Positions 5,614-11,220 of a stretch of DNA of 11,220 nucleotides are shown here, in pieces. This stretch comes from Candidatus Woesearchaeota archaeon (lineage in GTDB: Archaea; Nanobdellota; Nanobdellia; Woesearchaeales; UBA11576). Location: the NCBI GenBank assembly GCA_019322385.1, contig JAHWIS010000140.1, positions 1 through 11,220 on the forward strand, read 5' to 3'. Under the pieces are notes generated by a model, which saw only the letters and a program-made list of their open reading frames with translations, did no database searches and was not told where the DNA came from. Position numbers and translations under genes: made by a program. Within the stretch, counting starts at the first letter, position 1, and the number at the start of each line of letters is the position of its first letter.

Positions 5614-6867
5614 CTAGATGTTTTTTGCTTTTTCAGCAGATATCACACGGTCCACAGCAAGCAGATACGCTGCAGTCCTATAGTCGATATCCATCTTCTT
5701 GACAAGTGAGTGCATCTCTGAAAACGCCTTGACCATCTTCTCCTTCAATCGAGAAAAAACCTCTTCCTTGCTCCACTTCTCTCCTTTGTTGTTCTGCACC
5801 CATTCAAAATATGAAACAGTCACGCCTCCTGCATTCGCCAATATGTCCGGCATCACCACGACATCGTTCTTGTGCAGTATCTGGTCTGCGTGATACGTGA
5901 CAGGACCATTAGCCAATTCAAGGATCACTTTAGCCTTGACAAGATGCGCGTTCTCTGCTGTTATCTGGTTCTCAAGCGCAGCAGGGACGAGCACACCGAC
6001 GTCAAGCAGCAGCAGCTCATCATTGCTCACCTTCTCGCACCCCTGAGCATTCACCACGCTGCCTGTCTCTTTCTTCACAGCAATCAGCTCGTCGACTTTA
6101 AAGCCGTCTGGATTATAGACTCCGCCTTTGGAATCACTTACCGCAACAACGCGATACCCCCACTCAACCACAATGCGAGCAAAGTTCATGCCTGCATTTC
6201 CGAACCCTTGTATCGCGACGCTAGCATTCTCACCTAAATCATATTGGTCTGCAACCTCACGAAGAACATAAGCTCCGCCGAGCGATGTTGCGACATCCCG
6301 GCCCAGGCTGCCACCTAGCTCAACAGGCTTTCCTGTTATCATGCCTGGCTCCTTAGCACCAAGTATCTTCTCATACTCGTCGAGCATCCACGCCATCACC
6401 TGCGCGTTTGTATAGACATCCGGCGCTGGTATGTCTTTCTGCGCTCCGACAAACGGATGTATCTGACCAATAAACGCTCTGCTGACCTTCTCGATATCTG
6501 CTTCAACCATGCCTTTAGGATTTATAGAGATCCCTCCTTTCGCACCCCCAAAAGGAATATCCACGACAGCTGTCTTCAGCGTCATCCAGAGTGCCAGAGC
6601 CTTCACTTCATCAAGGTCGACATGAGGATGGAAACGTATACCTCCTTTTGTAGGGCCTCGCGCGTCATTGTACTGCACCCTGTACCCTGAGACCATCTGC
6701 ACTTTTCCGTCAGAGAACTTAACAGGGAAGTTTACCTCAAGCACCCTTTTAGGCTTGGACAACAGCTCAATATCAGAAGCATCAAAACTAACTCCTTCCT
6801 GACCGCAGTACTTTGTAAGATTCCGAAGCCTGTTCAGTGTATCTTCAAAAGGATTTATCTTTGGCAT
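5614..6867 (-). CDS. gdhA: Glutamate dehydrogenase (Glu/Leu/Phe/Val dehydrogenase family)
   Basis: 417 residues, full length for the archaeal hexameric enzymes. It interconverts glutamate and 2-oxoglutarate plus ammonia with NAD(P). N-terminal substrate domain: GPTKGGIRFHP (71-81), FGGAKGG with the catalytic Lys110, and PAPDVYT with the catalytic Asp150. Cofactor domain: Rossmann motif GFGNAG (221-226), then strand VVAVSDS (240-246). Late motifs are ELANGPVT (317-324) and DILANAGGVTVSYFEW (341-356). The start ATG has GGGGG about 8 nt upstream and follows the thioredoxin stop by 19 nt. Which cofactor is used cannot be decided by eye. It probably links amino-acid catabolism to the ferredoxin and thioredoxin redox pool. 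Confidence 0.96.
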   Translation of the reverse strand: MPKINPFEDTLNRLRNLTKYCGQEGVSFDASDIELLSKPKRVLEVNFPVKFSDGKVQMVSGYRVQYNDARGPTKGGIRFHPHVDLDEVKALALWMTLKTAVVDIPFGGAKGGISINPKGMVEADIEKVSRAFIGQIHPFVGAQKDIPAPDVYTNAQVMAWMLDEYEKILGAKEPGMITGKPVELGGSLGRDVATSLGGAYVLREVADQYDLGENASVAIQGFGNAGMNFARIVVEWGYRVVAVSDSKGGVYNPDGFKVDELIAVKKETGSVVNAQGCEKVSNDELLLLDVGVLVPAALENQITAENAHLVKAKVILELANGPVTYHADQILHKNDVVVMPDILANAGGVTVSYFEWVQNNKGEKWSKEEVFSRLKEKMVKAFSEMHSLVKKMDIDYRTAAYLLAVDRVISAEKAKNI

Positions 6868-6886
6868 GTGTCCGCCCCCAACAAAA

Positions 6887-7213
6887 TCATAATTTCGACA
6901 AGATCTCGTCGATCTTTACCTTTAGCTGCTCTTTTGGCGTGAAGCCTGTTATCCTATCAACTTCCTCCCCTCCCTTAAACACGATAAGGCAGGGTATCCC
7001 TCTGATGTCAAACCTGTCTGCCATCTCCTTGTTGTCTTCTACGCTGAGCTTTGCGAACTTCAACCGGCCAGCATAATCAGCGCTCACTTCCTCAAAAAGA
7101 GGCGCCATCATCTTGCATGGCATGCACCAGCTCGCCCAGAAGTCGACGATCACAGGGGTGTCAGACTTCACAACCTCGTCTTCAAAATTATTCTCAGTCA
7201 ATGCAGTAACCAT
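6887..7213 (-). CDS. trxA: Thioredoxin
   Basis: 108 residues, the usual length. The fold signature FWASWCMPCKMMAPLFEE carries the active-site pair Cys30 and Cys33 in WCMPC, where Met replaces the Gly of classical WCGPC. The cis-proline loop is RGIPCL (Pro74), with an additional cysteine, Cys75, where most thioredoxins have Thr. It reduces protein disulfides in the cytosol, fed by a thioredoxin reductase not in this window. It begins 12 nt after the phasin-like gene; AAGGTG and a T8 run lie in that gap. It is followed by gdhA after 19 nt. Confidence 0.95.
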   Translation of the reverse strand: MVTALTENNFEDEVVKSDTPVIVDFWASWCMPCKMMAPLFEEVSADYAGRLKFAKLSVEDNKEMADRFDIRGIPCLIVFKGGEEVDRITGFTPKEQLKVKIDEILSKL

Positions 7214-7225
7214 AAAAAAAACACC

Positions 7226-7612
7226 TTATTTCTTCTTTGCAGCCTTTTTCCGCACTACCTTCTTGACCTTTCGCCTGACAGGAGTCTTGACAGTCTTCTT
7301 CACCTTCTTCTTCACGACCTTTGTCGCTTCCTTGACCAGGTCTGCAGCTACCTCTTCTGCAAGCGCTGCGCTCTGCCTTACAAGAGGCTTTGCTTTACTC
7401 ACCGCAGTCTTGAGCTCTTTCTTCACTGCTGCTTCAAATGCCTTCCTGTCACTTTCAAGCTTTTTCATTGCATCATCGAATATCTTTTTCCCTTCCTTTG
7501 CGGTTATGTGCTGTGACTTAAGGTATCTGTTCACTTCTGCCTCTACGAATCGCTTCGTGACAGCAGCTGCGCACACTCCAAGGTAAAATGCCTTTTCAGC
7601 TTTTCCCATCAT
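7226..7612 (-). CDS. Phasin-like (PhaF/PhaI-type) protein with histone-H1-like tail
   Basis: 128 residues. Residues 5-70 resemble the bacterial phasin-like/PHA-regulator family: a short hydrophobic helix (FYLGVCAAAVTKRFVEAEV), then ITAKEGKKIFDDAMKK and amphipathic helices. Residues 98-128 are a low-complexity tail with 18 Lys/Arg in 31 positions, with VKK and VRRK repeats, resembling the nucleic-acid-binding tail of Pseudomonas PhaF. It likely coats a lipid surface or bridges one to DNA. Polyhydroxyalkanoate synthesis itself is not implied. It starts 27 nt after the UbiB-like gene, with GAGGTGG five bases before ATGATG; the second ATG could also be used. Phasin-like genes next to UbiB-family genes are also common in bacteria. 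Family call moderate. Confidence 0.7.
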   Translation of the reverse strand: MMGKAEKAFYLGVCAAAVTKRFVEAEVNRYLKSQHITAKEGKKIFDDAMKKLESDRKAFEAAVKKELKTAVSKAKPLVRQSAALAEEVAADLVKEATKVVKKKVKKTVKTPVRRKVKKVVRKKAAKKK

Positions 7613-7639
7613 TGTTCCACCTCAAAAACTTATCTTCAT

Positions 7640-9295
7640 TTATATCTTTTTCTCTCTTGTTATCGAGACAAATATTGAAATAGTGATCAAGAGCGCCATT
7701 ATGTAACCGATGAATGACAATGCAGGCATGCCGAACATGAGCGCAGTCCCATAAGGCAGCATCATTGTCGACGCGATAAAAAGTGTTCCTGCCAAAAAAC
7801 CAAGAGTCAGCCTGTTGCTTGACCTGTCCATCTCCACTGTCAGTGAACTGATGTCCTTGTCTATACGGCGTAGATCTCGCCCTGTTCCGTGCAGCTCTGA
7901 AAGCAATGTCGATGTCTTCTTAGGTATAGACTCTGCGAACTCAAGCATCATCTCTACCTTCTTTTTTGCCCTTTTAGCTATCCGCGCAGGATGCATCCTT
8001 CTTCGCGTAAGCTTCTTTACATACGGCTTTGCGCTCTCGACAAAGTTCATCTTCGGGTCAAGCCGCGTAGCGAATCCCTCCAATGTCACTGTAGCCTTAA
8101 CCAAGAGCACGAAACTCGGCGGCAGCTTGAGCTTGTTCTGCCTGAATATCCGTATCAAAGTCTGCATAACCTCTGTTACGTTCATCTTCTCCAAGGGGGT
8201 TCCATAATACCCTGATAGATAATCATAGAGGTCCCGTCTTATCTGCTGCACATCAGAGTCGTCTGTCGTGACCCCCATCTTGAGCGCTTCGTTGATGACT
8301 CCCTCGACATCTCCATTGACGACGCTGATGAAGAAGTTTGTTATAGTATCCTTGAGCACATAGTCGAGCCTGCCGATGATCCCGAAATCCAGCAATGCGA
8401 TCTTGCCGTTCCTCTTTATCAGGTAGTTGCCTGGGTGAGGGTCTGCATGGAAGACGCCGTGCACAAACATCTGTTCGAATTCTGCGTCGAGTATCGCGTT
8501 CATTATCTTCTTCCTCTGCGCAGGCTTGAAGCGAGAAACATCTGTCAGTCTTCTGCCGGCAATGTATTCCATCGTCAGCACCTTGCCGGTCGTGTGGCTC
8601 CAATGCACCGCAGGGACAACAATAGCATCTGACTTCGCGAAGTTCTGGTGGAACAGATCAATATTGTGCGCCTCTTTCAGGTAATTCAATTCATTATCAG
8701 TATACCGTTCGAACTCCCTGACGATCTCAACAGCGTCAAATGTCTTTATCTTGTATCTTTTCTGCAGAGCGGAAGCAAGTCTATACAACAGCTTGATGTC
8801 TATCTTGACTGTCTTCAGCACATCAGGCCTCTGCACCTTCACTGCGACCTTCCTGCCATCCTTGAGCTTTGCGACATGCACCTGTCCCATCGATGCTGCA
8901 GCTATAGGCTTTTCATCAAAAGAAGCGAACAACCTTCCGATAGGCTTGCCGAGCTCTTTCTCGATTATCTCTTTTGCCTTCTTTCCAGGGAATGGCTTTA
9001 CCTTGTCCTGCAGTTTCGCAAGTTCATCACAGTACTCTGCAGGTATGAGGTCAGGCCTCAATGCAAGCAATTGCCCCAGCTTGATGAAGCTGCCATCAAG
9101 GTCCTCAAACACCTTAAGGATAAGTTTTGGATTGAGCTCTACATGCTTGAACCTTTCTGTCTCAAGCCTCCGCGTGAATGGCACCCATTGCCTGAGCTTG
9201 AGCCTGGTTATGATAAAGCCAAGATGGTTCTCAAGAAGTACGTGCGCTATCTGCTTCAGCCGCAAAGCCTCATCCTTATGGATCCAGAGCTTCAT
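7640..9295 (-). CDS. UbiB/ABC1 (AarF) family atypical kinase, membrane-anchored
   Basis: 551 residues, full length. Family hallmarks in order: KLGQ (72-75, the KxGQ motif that covers the active site), SFDEKPIAAASMGQVH with the Ala-rich loop (132-137), AVKVQRP with Lys153, NELNYLKEA (201-209), FHADPHPGN (282-290) and LLDFG (301-305). Two C-terminal hydrophobic helices (about 496-514 and 520-546) anchor it. Members act as ATPases that help extract or handle isoprenoid lipids such as quinones, rather than as ordinary protein kinases. In archaea the substrate is unproven, and there is no quinone-pathway gene in this window. First gene of a probable five-gene operon, with a 10-nt leader holding GAGGT. 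Confidence 0.94.
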   Translation of the reverse strand: MKLWIHKDEALRLKQIAHVLLENHLGFIITRLKLRQWVPFTRRLETERFKHVELNPKLILKVFEDLDGSFIKLGQLLALRPDLIPAEYCDELAKLQDKVKPFPGKKAKEIIEKELGKPIGRLFASFDEKPIAAASMGQVHVAKLKDGRKVAVKVQRPDVLKTVKIDIKLLYRLASALQKRYKIKTFDAVEIVREFERYTDNELNYLKEAHNIDLFHQNFAKSDAIVVPAVHWSHTTGKVLTMEYIAGRRLTDVSRFKPAQRKKIMNAILDAEFEQMFVHGVFHADPHPGNYLIKRNGKIALLDFGIIGRLDYVLKDTITNFFISVVNGDVEGVINEALKMGVTTDDSDVQQIRRDLYDYLSGYYGTPLEKMNVTEVMQTLIRIFRQNKLKLPPSFVLLVKATVTLEGFATRLDPKMNFVESAKPYVKKLTRRRMHPARIAKRAKKKVEMMLEFAESIPKKTSTLLSELHGTGRDLRRIDKDISSLTVEMDRSSNRLTLGFLAGTLFIASTMMLPYGTALMFGMPALSFIGYIMALLITISIFVSITREKKI

Positions 9296-9335
9296 TTCTA
9301 CCTCTTTTTTACAGTGTACACTACGCCTATTTAAA
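9296..9335 (-). promoter_or_regulatory. Promoter and ribosome-binding site of the UbiB operon
   Basis: Minus-strand TTTAAATA (9328-9335) predicts a start near 9305. The resulting leader AGAGGTAGAA contains a GAGGT ribosome-binding site directly ahead of ATG. No other strong TATA box is visible in the four short gaps down to 5600. Confidence 0.7.
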
Positions 9336-9352
9336 AATCAAAGAAATATCCA

Positions 9353-9362
9353 TATTTAAATG
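9353..9362 (+). promoter_or_regulatory. TATA box facing right, upstream of the inverted-repeat element
   Basis: TATTTAAATG predicts plus-strand transcription start at about 9382-9386, inside the left arm of the long inverted repeat. It is divergent to the UbiB promoter 20 bp away. Confidence 0.5.
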
Positions 9363-9376
9363 TATTGCTTGAAATA

Positions 9377-9483
9377 GAGCCAGCACCTATGCCTAGCGAG
9401 CTGACGAAGACTATAGCAATAAGCAGCGCAGTTGGGCGTAATGATGCAAAAAGAGAAGCAGAGCGAGCGCATGGTGCTGGCTC
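9377..9483 (+). ncRNA. Candidate structured RNA closed by a long inverted repeat
   Basis: GAGCCAGCACC (9377-9387) pairs without mismatch with GGTGCTGGCTC (9473-9483). After one bulged T, ATGC (9389-9392) pairs with GCAT (9469-9472), giving 15 bp enclosing about 76 nt. The stretch is GC-richer than its surroundings and has its own TATA box. It does not match 5S, tRNA, SRP or RNase P RNA as I know them. A CTGA (9401-9404) and a TGATG (9443-9447 area) recall D' and C' boxes, but the rest of a C/D guide is not evident. An alternative reading is a 38-codon ORF (ATG 9389 to TAA 9505, MPSELTKT...), also placed 4-6 nt behind the predicted start. I cannot decide between RNA and peptide. Confidence 0.4.
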
Positions 9484-9491
9484 ATGCCAGC
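9476..9491 (+). repeat. Alternative hairpin competing with the long stem
   Basis: GCTGGC (9476-9481), loop TCAT, GCCAGC (9486-9491) is a perfect 6-bp hairpin. Its left arm is also the right arm of the larger repeat paired with GCCAGC at 9379-9384, so the two structures exclude each other. Confidence 0.6.
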
Positions 9492-9512
9492 GGGGCACAT
9501 CCTAACCAAACC

Positions 9513-9520
9513 TTTAAATA
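9513..9520 (+). promoter_or_regulatory. TATA box for the 48-residue protein, leaderless spacing
   Basis: TTTAAATA centred 26.5 nt before the ATG at 9543, the same spacing as at the other leaderless genes of this window. Confidence 0.7.
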
Positions 9521-9542
9521 TCAAACCGACAATACAATAACC

Positions 9543-9689
9543 ATGGTTCGGGAACAAGATTATGACGCGCATCTGCTGGAGCCTTCCAAAGACATCTGCA
9601 AGGAATGCATGAACTGGAAGGACTTCAAGGAGAAGTGCTGGTATTTCTGGAATTCAAAGAAAGAGTGCTCTCAGAAGATCAAGGTTTGA
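9543..9689 (+). CDS. Small cysteine-containing protein, possible metal-binding knuckle
   Basis: 48 residues. The ATG is fixed by the TATA box 26.5 nt upstream; a longer reading from TTG at 9432 would run through the inverted-repeat element and the promoter and is rejected. Cys19, Cys22, Cys32 and Cys42 are arranged C-x2-C-x9-C-x9-C, with an aromatic cluster (CWYFW, 32-36) between them, and the rest is Lys/Glu-rich. The spacing could bind zinc or an iron-sulfur cluster in a very small fold; no known family comes to mind. It ends 18 bp before the convergent lgt stop. Confidence 0.65.
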   Translation: MVREQDYDAHLLEPSKDICKECMNWKDFKEKCWYFWNSKKECSQKIKV

Positions 9690-9707
9690 GAATCAGCAGA
9701 AGATTTC

Positions 9708-10493
9708 TTACTTGAATATTCTCTTCAAGTCTCTTCTATAATACTTCAATAGCACAACCACTCCTACCACAAGCATGATCAGGCTAAGGTATTGCCCTGT
9801 TGCCAAGCCAAGCCATCGAGGATCATCCCTGAAGAAATCTATGAAGAACCTTCCCAAGCCAAAGAGTGCTATCATGTTCCACAAGACAAAACCATCTTTG
9901 TACCTTTTGTTCACTAGGAACATGAGCCAGCCAAGAACCAAAAATCTCTTGATTGCTGAGTATATCATCTGAGGGTGCCTGCACCCGTCAGCCCGCGGAA
10001 AGTTCACGCACCAGCTGACATTTGTCACTGTGCCTGGCAGCTCCCCGTTGATATAGTTGGCTATCCTTCCTAAAGCCAAAGCAAACACTGCAGGTATTGA
10101 TGCGAAATCACCGAGTCTTGCAAGGGATACGCGTTTCCTTATGTCCCCTCTTCTCCAGAAAAGATATGTCGCAAGCGCTACCCCTAACAGCCCTCCATGA
10201 TATGCCATTCCTCCTTCCCAGAAATAAAGTATCTTGAGAGGGTCTGCAAGATAATACGATGGCTCCCACACAAGACAGTGGAACAGCCTGCTACCAATAA
10301 ACACACCAAGGATATTATAGAATATCAGGTCATAGAGCTCAGTCCTTGTCAGGTTGAGCCGTTTGCTCTTCACAAGATAATTCAGGTATAAGAACCCAAC
10401 TACAAAACCTATTACATACACAAGACCATAATATCTTATCTCAACTCCTCCGATAGTGAACAATGCAGGATCAAGATTATGTGTGAATGGCAT
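9708..10493 (-). CDS. lgt: Prolipoprotein diacylglyceryl transferase (bacterial type)
   Basis: 261 residues from the ATG at 10493. An in-frame ATG at 10511 would add six residues but lies between the TATA box and its predicted start site, so it cannot be on the transcript. Numbering here follows the 10493 start. Multi-pass membrane enzyme that moves diacylglycerol from phosphatidylglycerol to the lipobox cysteine of lipoproteins. Motifs: IRYYGLVY (19-26), GGMAYHGG with His99, and the Lgt signature GRIANYINGELPG (142-154) with Arg143, Asn146 and Glu151, where Tyr replaces the usual Phe. Then RHPQMIYSA, and GRFFIDFFRDD with Arg214. The position of the E. coli Glu243 is Asp here. Archaea normally lack Lgt, so a bacterial origin is likely. 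All main catalytic residues are kept. Confidence 0.93.
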   Translation of the reverse strand: MPFTHNLDPALFTIGGVEIRYYGLVYVIGFVVGFLYLNYLVKSKRLNLTRTELYDLIFYNILGVFIGSRLFHCLVWEPSYYLADPLKILYFWEGGMAYHGGLLGVALATYLFWRRGDIRKRVSLARLGDFASIPAVFALALGRIANYINGELPGTVTNVSWCVNFPRADGCRHPQMIYSAIKRFLVLGWLMFLVNKRYKDGFVLWNMIALFGLGRFFIDFFRDDPRWLGLATGQYLSLIMLVVGVVVLLKYYRRDLKRIFK

Positions 10494-10515
10494 AACAGAT
10501 TGATTATGCATTGAT

Positions 10516-10523
10516 TATTTAAA
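10516..10523 (-). promoter_or_regulatory. TATA box of lgt, decides its start codon
   Basis: Minus-strand TTTAAATA centred 26.5 nt before the ATG at 10493 and only 8.5 nt before the ATG at 10511, so the downstream ATG is the usable one. Confidence 0.7.
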
Positions 10524-10538
10524 ACTAACGGCACAAAA

Positions 10539-10546
10539 GTTAAATA
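10539..10546 (+). promoter_or_regulatory. TATA box of the Nudix gene, leaderless spacing
   Basis: GTTAAATA centred 26.5 nt before the ATG at 10569. With the lgt box it forms a compact divergent promoter pair within 75 bp. Confidence 0.65.
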
Positions 10547-10568
10547 TGACACATCAATACCTCAACAC

Positions 10569-11015
10569 ATGGCAGCCATGAAAAGACCTGGAGTCGGAGT
10601 TGGACTGATGATGCTCCGTGACGGCAAGATTCTTCTTGGAAAACGACATACAGACCCAGAGAAAGCAGACTCAGAACTGCATGGCGAAGGCACATGGACA
10701 ATGCCTGGCGGAAAGATTGACTTCGGAGAGTCACCAGAGCAGGCAGTGGTGCGCGAGCTGCAGGAGGAGACAGGCATGGATGCCAACCCAGAAAAACTCA
10801 AGCTGGTCAGTGTCTCTAACGATGCAGTAGATGACGCGCACTTCATAACACTGGGATTCCTGTGCGAGGACTGCGAAGGCGAGCCCAGTGTCCTGGAGCC
10901 TGATGAGATCACAGAATGGAGATGGTTTGCTCTTGATGCCCTGCCAGAACGCGTATTCTTCCCTAGCGCAAATGTGCTTCAGAACTATCTTGCAGGCAGG
11001 ATATACAAGCAGTAG
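10569..11015 (+). CDS. Nudix hydrolase (MutT/NUDT15-like)
   Basis: 148 residues, a single Nudix domain. The Nudix box is complete: Gly48, Glu54, Arg62-Glu63, Glu66-Glu67 and Gly69 within GGKIDFGESPEQAVVRELQE followed by ETGM. The preceding GVGVGLMMLRDGKILLGKR and GTWTMPGG, and the later HFITLGFLCE and EWRWFALDALP, place it near the MutT/NUDT15-like group. It hydrolyses a nucleoside diphosphate linked to another group, probably a modified or non-canonical nucleoside triphosphate; the exact substrate cannot be read from the sequence. ATG at 10569 is chosen because the TATA box centre is 26.5 nt upstream; ATG at codon 4 is an alternative. Single-gene transcript divergent from lgt. Confidence 0.92.
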   Translation: MAAMKRPGVGVGLMMLRDGKILLGKRHTDPEKADSELHGEGTWTMPGGKIDFGESPEQAVVRELQEETGMDANPEKLKLVSVSNDAVDDAHFITLGFLCEDCEGEPSVLEPDEITEWRWFALDALPERVFFPSANVLQNYLAGRIYKQ

Positions 11016-11023
11016 GCAAAATA

Positions 11024-11070
11024 TTTATAAACGCAAAGGCCTGATTCTTTATTAACACAAAAAAAGAGGT
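11024..11070 (+). promoter_or_regulatory. Promoter and ribosome-binding site of the last gene
   Basis: TTTATAAA (11024-11031) predicts a start near 11054, giving a 22-nt leader with AGAGGT (11065-11070) five bases before ATG. Confidence 0.55.
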
Positions 11071-11075
11071 ATCAC

Positions 11076-11220
11076 ATGCCAGACTGGTTACTGAATATAG
11101 GATTGTATTTCTGGGGATTGTTCAAGCTATGGATAACGACATTGTTTGTGCTGCCGTTCAAGCATACTCAGATGCTTTGGCTTCTCATACCTATCTGGGC
11201 GACATGGTTCTTTGCAGAGT
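11076..11220 (+). CDS. Membrane protein, 5' end only
   Basis: 48 codons visible before the window edge. Very hydrophobic and Trp/Leu-rich: a first segment at about 4-27 (WLLNIGLYFWGLF, then TTLFVLPF) and a second at about 32-47 (QMLWLLIPIWATWFF) followed by Ala-Glu at the edge. A ribosome-binding site and TATA box support the ATG. It is an integral membrane protein of unknown function. Confidence 0.7.
   Translation, partial: MPDWLLNIGLYFWGLFKLWITTLFVLPFKHTQMLWLLIPIWATWFFAE

Noticed and set aside
7214..7221. T8 run between the phasin-like gene and thioredoxin as a terminator
   Set aside because: It lies between the AAGGTG site and the ATG, and no TATA box for thioredoxin follows it, so read-through is more likely; partial termination remains possible.
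8648..9359. Two long plus-strand open frames (228 and 202 codons) antisense to the UbiB-like gene
   Set aside because: The minus-strand frame carries all UbiB/ABC1 motifs; the plus-strand frames are shadows with no promoter or recognisable domain.
9377..9483. Box C/D guide RNA
   Set aside because: CTGA and TGATG are present, but in D'-C' order with a long gap, and terminal C and D boxes with a k-turn stem are not seen.
9377..9483. 5S rRNA or a split tRNA half
   Set aside because: Size is similar to 5S, but the conserved internal 5S segments are absent, and there is no T-arm or D-arm pattern.
9432..9689. TTG-initiated 85-residue reading of the small cysteine protein
   Set aside because: Its first 37 codons cross the inverted repeat and the TATA box; the promoter points to ATG at 9543.
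1..11220. CRISPR array, insertion sequence or prophage genes
   Set aside because: No regularly spaced direct repeats of suitable length, no transposase or integrase motifs, and no phage structural genes are visible.

Overview
The window looks like chromosome from an archaeon, most likely a DPANN lineage of the Woesearchaeota/Pacearchaeota kind. The archaeal call rests on three things in the sequence: TTTAAATA-type TATA boxes at a fixed distance from start codons, a tRNA gene interrupted by bulge-helix-bulge introns, and an archaeal-style RelB/RelE pair. The lineage is inferred from gene content and is less certain. Genes are densely packed, and almost all lie on the minus strand up to about 9.3 kb.

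Layout from left to right. 1-1054 (-): 5' part of a secreted coiled-coil protein. 1080-1622 (-): a toxin-antitoxin pair with a three-copy GTATAC operator. 1715-4503 (-): an operon of three diverged paralogous cytosolic proteins of unknown function. 4605-5139 (-): a two-helix membrane protein followed by a single-cluster ferredoxin. 5205-5323 (-): tRNA-Lys(CUU) with two introns, one at the usual 37/38 site and one inside the T-loop at 59/60. 5382-9295 (-): a probable five-gene operon encoding a UbiB/ABC1 kinase-like protein, a phasin-like protein with a histone-H1-like basic tail, thioredoxin, glutamate dehydrogenase and a small unknown protein. 9353-9505 (+): a GC-rich stretch with its own TATA box and a long inverted repeat, either a structured RNA or a very small gene. 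9543-9689 (+): a 48-residue cysteine protein. 9708-10493 (-): a bacterial-type prolipoprotein diacylglyceryl transferase (Lgt). 10569-11015 (+): a Nudix hydrolase. 11076-11220 (+): start of a membrane protein.

Two promoter classes are visible. In six genes the start codon sits exactly where transcription should begin (TATA centre to first base about 26.5 nt), so these mRNAs should be leaderless. This spacing also corrects two starts, those of Lgt and of the first gene in the paralog operon. The UbiB operon, the membrane protein/ferredoxin pair and the gene at 11076 instead have short leaders of about 10-22 nt carrying a GAGGT ribosome-binding site.

How the genes work together: ferredoxin, thioredoxin and glutamate dehydrogenase suggest a fermentative, amino-acid-using redox metabolism. 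UbiB plus the phasin-like protein is a gene pair also common in bacteria. The least explained parts are the three-paralog operon, the inverted-repeat element at 9377-9491 and the doubly interrupted tRNA.
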